A stretch of 5,843 bases of DNA, taken from assembly GCA_003854995.1 (NCBI GenBank), contig RQOI01000216.1, positions 1 through 5,843 of the forward strand, in the 5' to 3' direction. Both the position numbers and the translations under genes were made by a program. This document shows positions 1-5,843 of this stretch, one piece after another. Position 1 is the first letter of the stretch. Every line of letters starts with the position of its first letter. Source of the stretch: Candidatus Zhuqueibacterota bacterium. Its GTDB lineage: Bacteria; Zhuqueibacterota; Zhuqueibacteria; Residuimicrobiales; Krinioviventaceae. The notes beneath the pieces were generated by a model. That model was not told the origin of the DNA. It ran no database searches and saw only the letters and a list, made by a program, of their open reading frames with translations.

Positions 1-1918
1 CAGCGGCGGCCTCGGCTTTTTGCCCTGGGATATGAATTTTCTCGCCGGCTTCAAGCACCAGTACCAGCCCTACGGCAACACCCAGCCACAGGAAGCCTAC
101 AAAGAGACCAATTACACCCTCAAGATGGTCAATAAACTCTCGCCGAATTCCAGGCTCACACTGACATTCATCAACAACGGCATCAGCACAGTCTCGCGCG
201 ATCGCGCCAACAGCGAGTGGAGCAACGAAGTGCGAGTCTCCTACGGTGGCGGCGACAGCGAGGCCTTTTATCCCTTTCGCAAACCCTGGATCGAGCGGCG
301 AATGACCTTGGGCGGCATGAGATTCACCCACATCATGTCACCCAGACGCTTTCTGGAGGCGGACGTGAGCTTTAACGGCACCTATTGGGACACGGACAAG
401 TTTCCGGAATCGCCGGAGAGCGCCGGGCGCACTTTTCACGACAGACTCTATTACGATCCGCAGTCCGGTCATATCCCGCGCGAAAAGGGCGTGCCGGATA
501 ACGTCTCCGGTTTTCCCATGTTCGGCGGCGCTTCGTCGACCGATAACTCGTACAGCGAAATCTACAAAGGCCGCGTCTCTCTCGTCGACCAATTCCACCG
601 CTCGCACGAGCTGAAGGCCGGCCTCGAGATGACCTACAGTCACCTCGTCGAAGACCGTTCACATCTGCACGATGACGATCCCGGCCAACTGTTCCTGTGG
701 CAATATGATGTCTCGCCCCTGCAATTCAGCGCCTATGTGCAGGATAAAATCGAGTTTTGGGGCATGATCGCCAACATTGGCTTGCGCTGGGATCATTACC
801 GCCAACCCGAGGAATTGTGGGATGTGCACCGCACCCTGGACTATGACAGCGATGCCGATATCTTTACCGCCGTGCTCAATGACAGTTTCCCCAGGATCAG
901 GCCAGAGCCGCAGAACTATCTCAGTCCGCGGATCGGCATATCCTTTCCGATCACCACGAACAGCAAGGTCTATTTCAATTATGGCCACTTTGTCCAGATG
1001 CCGCAGACCGAGGCGCTCTACTCCAATACCCTTGATTTCAACAGGCCGCGCGTGCAGTGGATGGGCGATCCCACCTTGACCTTTCAAAAAGCGGCCAATT
1101 TTGAAATCGGCTATGATCAGAGTGTCAACGACTGGTTCGAGCTGCACATCGGCGCCTTTTATCGCGACTATACGCAGGCACAGAGCGGCCTGGTCTACGC
1201 GCACGCGGATCAATCCCTGATCCTGGAATTCCCGGGACAGCGCGAATATCGTGATATTCGCGGCCTGGACATCGAGCTGCGCAAATCCGCCGGCCGCTTC
1301 ATCACCGGATTTTTCAACTATAATATCACGCAAAAAAGCGTCAGCAATCTCGAGGTGCCGGGCATCAGCCAGATTCCGGTCATCACCGATAATCCGGATG
1401 TCGGCATCAAGGGTGAGCTGCGCGGCATTCCGCTGCCGGTTCAGTCCGAGATCACTCCGGTCGGCCGCGGCATGTTGCGGATTGGCGCGCCGGCTGACTG
1501 GGGTCCCAGGCTCGGCGGTTATCCGATTCTGCAAAAGACATCGGCTATTTTTGCGCTCTATTATACCGGCCCGGAGTTGCGAGAGCATCCGGACAGCCAG
1601 TTCCGCAAGCAGCACCCGGATGTGAAATTCTATACCATCCCGCGTCTCAGCACCAATCTGCGTCTCGCGCGCCATTTCTCCCTTGGCGAGCCGCGCGAGC
1701 TCGAGCTCTATTTTGACATCAGCGATCTCTGGGTGAGCAAGTACCGAACCGCCATTCCGGACAGCAAAGACTATTATGATGATCTCTATGCCAACGGCAA
1801 AACCGACCGCGTCGGTTCCGAGGAGGTCTCCAGCGAGCTCCTCCTGCGCACAGAAAGCGATGTCCTCTACGCCGGTCAATTCCGCAGCTGGGTGTTTGGC
1901 ATTCGGATCATGCTATGA
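1..1918 (+). CDS. TonB-dependent receptor-like outer-membrane beta-barrel protein, 5'-truncated
   Basis: The reading frame is open from the left edge (first complete codon at base 2) to TGA at 1916-1918, giving 638 visible residues. The TTG at base 20 is an internal Leu codon, not a start, because the frame continues upstream. The protein is a chain of alternating polar/aromatic beta-strands. It carries segments typical of TonB-dependent receptor barrels: LSPRIGISFP (from about 920) followed by a YFNYGHFVQMP strand, then GDPTLTFQKAANFEIGYDQ (1064-1120), then IRGLDIEL (from about 1253) leading into a long strand pair. The last strand is FRSWVFGIRIML, which ends in Leu rather than the usual terminal aromatic residue. 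By family knowledge such barrels import large or scarce ligands across the outer membrane using TonB energy. The plug, TonB box and any carboxypeptidase-like N-terminal domain would lie upstream, so full length is probably 800-1,000 residues. Its ligand is unknown. It is the first visible gene of a three-gene operon. Confidence 0.88.
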   Translation, partial: SGGLGFLPWDMNFLAGFKHQYQPYGNTQPQEAYKETNYTLKMVNKLSPNSRLTLTFINNGISTVSRDRANSEWSNEVRVSYGGGDSEAFYPFRKPWIERRMTLGGMRFTHIMSPRRFLEADVSFNGTYWDTDKFPESPESAGRTFHDRLYYDPQSGHIPREKGVPDNVSGFPMFGGASSTDNSYSEIYKGRVSLVDQFHRSHELKAGLEMTYSHLVEDRSHLHDDDPGQLFLWQYDVSPLQFSAYVQDKIEFWGMIANIGLRWDHYRQPEELWDVHRTLDYDSDADIFTAVLNDSFPRIRPEPQNYLSPRIGISFPITTNSKVYFNYGHFVQMPQTEALYSNTLDFNRPRVQWMGDPTLTFQKAANFEIGYDQSVNDWFELHIGAFYRDYTQAQSGLVYAHADQSLILEFPGQREYRDIRGLDIELRKSAGRFITGFFNYNITQKSVSNLEVPGISQIPVITDNPDVGIKGELRGIPLPVQSEITPVGRGMLRIGAPADWGPRLGGYPILQKTSAIFALYYTGPELREHPDSQFRKQHPDVKFYTIPRLSTNLRLARHFSLGEPRELELYFDISDLWVSKYRTAIPDSKDYYDDLYANGKTDRVGSEEVSSELLLRTESDVLYAGQFRSWVFGIRIML

Positions 1919-1924
1919 AAATAT

Positions 1925-1929
1925 GGGAG
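1925..1929 (+). promoter_or_regulatory. Ribosome binding site deciding the start of the second gene
   Basis: GGGAG lies 6 bases before the ATG at 1936. The alternative in-frame ATG at 1915, which overlaps the stop of the preceding gene as ATGA, has no purine-rich Shine-Dalgarno sequence in front of it. It would also add seven residues (MKIWEQI) ahead of a normal signal peptide. The 1936 start is therefore preferred. Because the site sits just behind the upstream stop codon, ribosomes finishing the barrel gene could reinitiate here, which is inferred translational coupling. Confidence 0.6.
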
Positions 1930-1935
1930 CAGATC

Positions 1936-4008
1936 ATGAAAGTAAAGATCTATGCGAGTTTCATCCTGTTGTTCATTGTCACGTGGCAACTCCCGGCGCA
2001 GATCAAAAGCCATGAGATCGGCCACCTGTGGGAGACGATGTGTGCGACGGGATCGATACCGGAGTATGCGCCCTTGCAGGACCAGATGACCTATCCCGGC
2101 GGCGATTTTCGGCTGCAGACCTATAAGAATCTCGCCGGACTGGGCCTGTGGATCGGCGTCGAAAACTGGACGGATAAATTCGGCACGTCCCACCCCAGTT
2201 ACGTCTCCCAGGGCGGATTTGAGAATAACGAGGCCTCTGACTATACGTTCCCGATCATATCATCCGGCGAAGCCTGGAATAAGAAAAAGGTGTGGGAACG
2301 ACTCCCCATCGTGAAGGTGAATGGCTATCAGGAGACCCGCTACCTGGACACGCGCAACTCCAGCACCAAGTCGGCGACCATACCGGCTGACGAAGAGATC
2401 GAGACCAAATGGGCGACCACCGTCGGTGTTCAGGTCCGCATGCGCAGCTGGGCCCTCGCCAACCAGAACCACAACAGCTATATCATCCGCGAATATACCC
2501 TGACGAATGACGGCAATGCCGATGGCGACGAAAATACCATCGAACTGCCGGACCAGGACTTGAGCGGCGTTTACTTTGGCTTTCAATACTATCTCATCCC
2601 GGGCGGTGACCGCGGCCATGAACAAATTCGCCAAAACGACGACTGGGCTGCCTACTATGGCAATCAACCGGCGGACACGCTGCGCGGCCTCTTTTACCTG
2701 TTCGACGGCGACGCGGACGAAAACCACCGGCCGGGCGATGATGCCGGCGATCCGGACCAGTTCACCGGCGAATTTCTGTCGCCGCAATATCCCGGCTTTG
2801 GCGTGCTGCACGCCGATTTCTCCCACGACGACGAAGCGGATGATCGCTCGCAACCCGGCACCGTGGTCATCAAGCCGCGTAAAAACTTTAAATCGGTGAC
2901 CAAAGGAGACGGCTACAATTCCCTGTACGCCGAATTGAGCTCCGGCATCCAGTCACGCGGCACGTTCGGGCAGGCGGATCAGGCCTATGATCCGACTGTC
3001 CAGGAGCCTGTCGGTATGCTGGCGTTTGGGCCATACGACATCCCGTTCGGCGAGGACATTCGCATCGTCCTCTATGAAGTCGTCGGCGCCATCTCGAAAA
3101 ATCGCGCCATTCAGGACGGCAAGGCCTGGAAAAACGGGACGCTGGAATTTGCCGGCCTGACCGGCGATGCGGCCAAAAATGCACTTCTCGCCACTGGTGT
3201 GGATTCGCTGTTCGCCTATGCCGCGCGCGCCGAGTACGCATGGAACCTGCCCAATGGCCTGCAAGATCTGCCGACCCCACCGCCGTCGCCAGGTTTGACG
3301 ATCGATTCCGGCCCCGGCAAAATTGAGCTGCAATGGGATTCAGTCGCGGACAAGCCGGACAAACAGACGGGAGAGCTCGGCGACTTTAGCGGCTATCGCA
3401 TCTATCGAGCGGTCGGTTCCTGTCTCAACGTGTACGAAAAAATTCACGAGGTCACTGGCGACGAGACGACTTTCACCGACCGCGATGTCGAGCGAGGCAA
3501 GCATTACTATTACTATGTCACTGCCTTTGATGACGGTTCTCTGAACACCACGGGCATCTATCCGGGCCAGCAGCTGGAATCAAGTCCCTATTATAACCGC
3601 AACTATGACAAGGGCGGCGTGTCGCCGTTCGTCGGCGCTCGTTCGGACATGGACTCGATCTATGTCGTCCCCAATCCGTATCACCTGCAGGGTTTGGCCT
3701 TTGGCGGCACCATGCAAGACGACTATACGGATGTGCCGCGGCCGGAGGACAAACTCGCTTTTGTCGGCTTGCCCGCTCATGCAAAGATATATATTTTCAC
3801 CATGAGCGGCGATCTGGTCACAACGCTGGAGCACCCGAATCCCGAGAATTCGAACTCTATACCCGAATCGGCGGATGAGTCATGGTATCAGATATCTGAC
3901 AGCTGGATGACGATCAAGAGCGGCGTCTATGTCTATTATGTCGAGGGCTGGGATCTGGATCACAATCCTCTCGGCGCTGCATCCGGAAAATTTGTCGTCA
4001 TCCGTTAA
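1936..4008 (+). CDS. Exported multidomain protein with FnIII domain and T9SS type A/FlgD-like C-terminal sorting domain
   Basis: The protein has 690 residues from ATG 1936 (697 if ATG 1915 is used). Residues 1-22 form a signal peptide: basic MKVK, hydrophobic IYASFILLFIVTW, then LPAQ at the likely cleavage site. Residues about 30-440 match no family I can name. They contain a GLWIGVEN segment (about 70), IIREYTLTNDG (about 183) and FGPYDIPFGEDI (about 364), and two Asp-rich stretches (about 191-200 and 257-275, with DGDADEN and GDDAGDPDQ) that look like Ca2+-binding loops. I recall similar segments in large secreted proteins of FCB candidate phyla. A Pro-rich linker (TPPPSP, about 447) leads into a fibronectin type III domain (about 452-537; IELQW, GYRIYRAV and YYYYVTAFD strands). 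The C-terminus (about 573-690) has VVPNPY, KIYIFTMSGDLV, IKSGVYVYYVE and a final GKFVVIR, the layout of T9SS type A and FlgD-like sorting domains. The expected location is the cell surface or outside. Its place between an outer-membrane receptor gene and a PorV-like gene suggests a partner of one or both. The enzymatic or binding role is unknown. Confidence 0.85.
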   Translation: MKVKIYASFILLFIVTWQLPAQIKSHEIGHLWETMCATGSIPEYAPLQDQMTYPGGDFRLQTYKNLAGLGLWIGVENWTDKFGTSHPSYVSQGGFENNEASDYTFPIISSGEAWNKKKVWERLPIVKVNGYQETRYLDTRNSSTKSATIPADEEIETKWATTVGVQVRMRSWALANQNHNSYIIREYTLTNDGNADGDENTIELPDQDLSGVYFGFQYYLIPGGDRGHEQIRQNDDWAAYYGNQPADTLRGLFYLFDGDADENHRPGDDAGDPDQFTGEFLSPQYPGFGVLHADFSHDDEADDRSQPGTVVIKPRKNFKSVTKGDGYNSLYAELSSGIQSRGTFGQADQAYDPTVQEPVGMLAFGPYDIPFGEDIRIVLYEVVGAISKNRAIQDGKAWKNGTLEFAGLTGDAAKNALLATGVDSLFAYAARAEYAWNLPNGLQDLPTPPPSPGLTIDSGPGKIELQWDSVADKPDKQTGELGDFSGYRIYRAVGSCLNVYEKIHEVTGDETTFTDRDVERGKHYYYYVTAFDDGSLNTTGIYPGQQLESSPYYNRNYDKGGVSPFVGARSDMDSIYVVPNPYHLQGLAFGGTMQDDYTDVPRPEDKLAFVGLPAHAKIYIFTMSGDLVTTLEHPNPENSNSIPESADESWYQISDSWMTIKSGVYVYYVEGWDLDHNPLGAASGKFVVIR

Positions 4009-4018
4009 GAAATGTCGC

Positions 4019-4023
4019 GGAGA
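4019..4023 (+). promoter_or_regulatory. Ribosome binding site of the PorV/PorQ-family gene
   Basis: GGAGA stands 5 bases before ATG 4029, inside a 20-base gap after the TAA of the preceding gene. The gap is too short for an obvious promoter of its own, which supports co-transcription with the upstream genes. The site fixes the start at 4029, where the reading frame begins with a good signal peptide. Confidence 0.65.
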
Positions 4024-4028
4024 AAAAG

Positions 4029-5045
4029 ATGAAGAAAAGAATGATCATTTTCACAGGCTGTCTCTACTTCAGCGCTTTTGTCTCAGGGCAGACGAAAAAG
4101 GTGGCACAGAGCGGCATGACCTATTTGTCGATCAGCCTGAGTGCCAGAGAGAGCGCAATGGGAAATGCCGGCACCGCCGCCAGTCAGGGTGTGCAAAATG
4201 TATATTATAACGTCGGCGCCATCACGGAAGTCGATGGCTTTGCCATGGGCATCAACCAGGTGAACTGGATTGCCGACACCAAAATCATCGGTCTGGCCGC
4301 AGCTTACAGCACGCGACGATACGGCACATTCGCGCTGGATTTAATCTATATGGATTATGGCGAGATCATGGGGACGCGACGCGTCGACAAAGCGGAGGAC
4401 GCCCGCGGCTATGTATTGACCGGCGCTCTGGCGATCGAGGACTATGCCATCGGCCTGTCCTATGCCTATCCGGTGAATGACCGTTTTTCATTTGGCGGCA
4501 AGGTGAAAATAGTGCATGAGAACCTCGGGCACGCGCCCATCGCCGTTGAGGTGATCGATCAGGACAATGAGATCTATGGCTATCAAGACCGTATCTGGAA
4601 GCTGACGCACTGGGGGGTTGATTTTGGCGGCTATTACAAGACCGGATTCAAAGATCTGGCGCTGGGCGTGACGTTTCAAAACTACTCATCGGACATGCAG
4701 TACTGGCGCGAGGCCTTTCAAATGCCCCTGGTGTTGAAAATGGGATTGGCAATGAATATCGGGCGGCTCTTCATGGAGGACGAAAAAATACAGATCAACA
4801 GCTCGCTCGATCTCCTGCATCCCATCGATTATACGGAGCGCATGCACGTCGGCGCCGAAGTGGTCTATGCCGATCTGGCCGCGTTTCGGCTCGGCTATCA
4901 GTTCAATCACGATGTGGAAAATTTCAGCGCCGGATTTGGACTCGCCTTCGACTATCAGGGCGTCGGCGGCACTCTTGATTATGCGTACACCAATGCCGCC
5001 TATTTTGAAAATATCCATCGCTTCAGTCTGGGATTCCATTTTTGA
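4029..5045 (+). CDS. PorV/PorQ-family outer-membrane beta-barrel protein
   Basis: The protein has 338 residues. A signal peptide (MKKRMIIFTG, a hydrophobic stretch, then FVSG followed by Gln21) precedes the family's N-terminal signature at residues 29-65: GMTYLSISLSARESAMGNAG followed by an NVYYNVGAI segment. The segments FQNYSSDMQYWREAFQMPL (216-234), LLHPIDYTERMHVGAE (262-277), and FRLGYQFNHDVENFSAGFG (286-304) fit the conserved blocks I recall for this family, and the protein ends in the barrel-type strand HRFSLGFHF. The family forms FadL-like barrels. In Bacteroidetes, PorV is the T9SS outer-membrane shuttle that receives cargo by its C-terminal domain and passes it to the attachment complex, while PorQ works with PorZ. 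Many FCB phyla carry numerous extra copies of unknown role. Here it sits 20 bases after a gene for a protein with a T9SS-style C-terminal domain, which suggests a dedicated cargo/shuttle pair (inference). Where relatives usually have N-P-A after the signature, this protein has N-V-G-A. It is the last gene of the operon. Confidence 0.91.
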   Translation: MKKRMIIFTGCLYFSAFVSGQTKKVAQSGMTYLSISLSARESAMGNAGTAASQGVQNVYYNVGAITEVDGFAMGINQVNWIADTKIIGLAAAYSTRRYGTFALDLIYMDYGEIMGTRRVDKAEDARGYVLTGALAIEDYAIGLSYAYPVNDRFSFGGKVKIVHENLGHAPIAVEVIDQDNEIYGYQDRIWKLTHWGVDFGGYYKTGFKDLALGVTFQNYSSDMQYWREAFQMPLVLKMGLAMNIGRLFMEDEKIQINSSLDLLHPIDYTERMHVGAEVVYADLAAFRLGYQFNHDVENFSAGFGLAFDYQGVGGTLDYAYTNAAYFENIHRFSLGFHF

Positions 5046-5069
5046 GCTCTTGCTTCCAGATATCTTGGC

Positions 5070-5084
5070 GCGGCCTTTGGCCGC
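5070..5084. terminator. Small perfect GC-rich hairpin after the operon, possible terminator
   Basis: GCGGCC, TTT, GGCCGC forms a perfect 6-bp stem with a 3-base loop. It begins 25 bases after the stop of the PorV-like gene, in the gap between two converging genes. No T-tract follows on either strand (AACCAACAAC on plus), so a classical intrinsic terminator is not supported. It may act as an RNA 3'-end stop for exonucleases or pause the polymerase, or it may be chance. Confidence 0.35.
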
Positions 5085-5099
5085 AACCAACAACATCTG

Positions 5100-5182
5100 A
5101 ACCGCGGAGGGCGCCGAGATTCGCAGAGATATTGCCCGATTTCGCTTCTTTTCCTCTGTGATTCTCGGCGTTCTCTGTGGTT
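5100..5182. repeat. Long imperfect inverted repeat (dispersed intergenic repeat type)
   Basis: The left arm (5100-5128) and the reverse complement of the right arm (5154-5182) match at 23 of 29 positions, around a 25-base loop (5129-5153). Each arm is made of three related heptamers: CGCGGAG (5103), CGCCGAG (5112) and CGCAGAG (5122) on the left, and CTCTGTG (5154), CTCGGCG (5164) and CTCTGTG (5173) on the right. Five of the six mismatches put G on the left opposite T on the right, so plus-strand RNA can form a nearly unbroken 29-bp stem with G.U pairs and one U-U mismatch. Both arms begin or end in AACC/GGTT. From memory, the sequence resembles a dispersed non-coding repeat (CACAGAG/CTCTGTG type) scattered between genes in many environmental bacteria. 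It could also serve as a bidirectional transcript end, but no T-tract is present. No transposase or target duplication is seen. Confidence 0.8.
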
Positions 5183-5222
5183 GGCTTCAAACTTTCAATA
5201 AACAAGTTGTTGCTGATTTGTA

Positions 5223-5843
5223 TTACAAAGACAGCTCTTGCAGAAAAGCGCGAATCTCCTGTTCGGCTATCGCCGGCTTGTCATGGCGAATGAGATGGCC
5301 GGCGCCGTCGATGTGAATCAGTTTGCCATGCGGCAGCAGCGCCGCAGTGGCGAGGTGTTGTTGGCGGTATTCTTCTTTTGCATCCGCCTTGAGAATCAGA
5401 GTCGGGGCGATGATGCGGGGAAAGATTTGCCGCGGATCACCGAAACCAATGCCGTGCAGGATGTCGATCACCTCGGGCACGACCAGATGTTTGGCCTCGG
5501 CCCAGTGATCATACTCAAAGGCCGGCCAGCCCGGGTGTATCTTTGAGCGCGCCAGGTCGATGAGTTCCACCTTTGGCGTGCGGAGCTGTGCTCTGATCTG
5601 TTCCTGCCAGTCTACAATGATATCCTCAGTCAGTCCTGCCAGCATCTCATCCATAGGAGGATCTTCCATGATGACCGCCGCCGCAAGGTCCGGATAGGTC
5701 GCGGCGGTCAGCGCCACAATGGAGCCGCCCATGGAATGACCCAGCAGAATGGGCTGGCGGATATTCAGGGCATCGATTAATCCTGCCAGGTCCTCAACAT
5801 GAGTTTCTAAACTGTACGGACCGGCGGGTTTTTGCGAAAAGCC
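5223..5843 (-). CDS. Alpha/beta hydrolase, N-terminus beyond the window
   Basis: The minus-strand frame is open from the right edge to the stop TAA (complement of 5223-5225), giving 206 visible residues of a family usually about 250-300 long. The visible part begins GFSQKPAGPYSLETH, which fits the region just after the oxyanion-loop and RGxGxS strand of the fold. LLGHSMGGS is the nucleophile elbow, with catalytic Ser at visible residue 37 (codon at 5733-5735). The ATG at 5732 codes for the Met just after that Ser and so cannot be the real start. The lid region follows (about 60-140), then PTLILKAD with the likely acidic residue Asp154, and GAGHLIRHDKP with the likely His183. With no signal peptide or full N-terminus visible, location is unknown, though family members are mostly cytosolic. 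The reaction is probably ester, amide or C-C bond hydrolysis, and the substrate cannot be told. It converges on the outer-membrane operon and is probably unrelated to it. Confidence 0.92.
   Translation of the reverse strand, partial: GFSQKPAGPYSLETHVEDLAGLIDALNIRQPILLGHSMGGSIVALTAATYPDLAAAVIMEDPPMDEMLAGLTEDIIVDWQEQIRAQLRTPKVELIDLARSKIHPGWPAFEYDHWAEAKHLVVPEVIDILHGIGFGDPRQIFPRIIAPTLILKADAKEEYRQQHLATAALLPHGKLIHIDGAGHLIRHDKPAIAEQEIRAFLQELSL

Noticed and set aside
20..22. TTG as start codon of the receptor gene
   Set aside because: The frame is open upstream to the window edge, and a receptor barrel without plug or signal peptide would not be functional.
659..1879. Long (406-codon) minus-strand open frame opposite the receptor gene
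   Set aside because: Its triplets lie exactly opposite the sense codons. It is open because the sense gene avoids TTA, CTA and TCA codons here, and its predicted protein matches nothing I recognise. The similar minus-strand frame at 2260-2853, opposite the cargo gene, has the same cause.
4029..4061. Possible lipoprotein signal (Cys11 after FTG) in the PorV-like protein
   Set aside because: The hydrophobic stretch before Cys11 is only about five residues and the -3 residue is Phe, not the usual Leu. Cleavage near Gly20/Gln21 fits better.
5023..5205. 60-codon minus-strand open frame across the inverted repeat
   Set aside because: It is a translation of the repeat (TTENAENHRGKEAKSG) and runs into the end of the PorV-like gene. 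There is no convincing ribosome site or conserved domain. Such frames are a common annotation artefact of this repeat type.
5088..5212. Outer CAACAAC (5088-5094) / GTTGTTG (5206-5212) pairing around the inverted repeat
   Set aside because: The 7-bp pairing is asymmetrically spaced (5 versus 23 bases from the main stem) and made of low-complexity sequence, so it could easily be chance.

Overview
The window looks like a chromosomal segment from a Gram-negative bacterium of the FCB superphylum (Bacteroidetes/Chlorobi-related, for example candidate phylum KSB1 or Calditrichota). Two things support this. A PorV/PorQ-family outer-membrane barrel lies directly beside a secreted protein that ends in a type IX secretion (T9SS) style C-terminal domain, and both signal peptides appear to be cleaved next to a Gln, as is common in that group. 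The phylum assignment is inference from protein style, because no marker gene is present.

Positions 1-5045 hold three plus-strand genes packed as one transcription unit. The first is the C-terminal 638 residues of a TonB-dependent-receptor-like beta-barrel, whose plug and N-terminus lie before the window. It overlaps an in-frame ATG of the second gene by an ATGA, although the better start of the second gene is 21 bases further on. The second gene encodes a 690-residue exported protein: an N-terminal region of unknown function with Asp-rich loops, a fibronectin type III domain, and a C-terminal T9SS type A/FlgD-like sorting domain. After 20 bases comes a 338-residue PorV/PorQ-family barrel. 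The simplest reading is an outer-membrane module. The TonB-linked barrel would be the import channel, the large exported protein a surface partner, and the PorV-like barrel a helper that receives or anchors the T9SS cargo. The substrate cannot be read from the sequence.

Positions 5046-5222 are a non-coding gap between converging genes. It holds a small perfect GC-rich hairpin and a long imperfect inverted repeat of about 83 bases. Each arm of the repeat is built from three CGCNGAG-like units. Five of its six arm mismatches become G.U pairs in plus-strand RNA, so the fold is much better in the transcript of the outer-membrane operon than in the opposite one. It resembles a dispersed intergenic repeat I recall from many environmental bacterial genomes.

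Positions 5223-5843 hold the C-terminal 206 residues of a minus-strand alpha/beta hydrolase with a complete apparent Ser-Asp-His triad. Its N-terminus lies beyond the window edge. Nothing suggests it works with the outer-membrane operon. I see no tRNA, rRNA, CRISPR array, transposase or phage gene.
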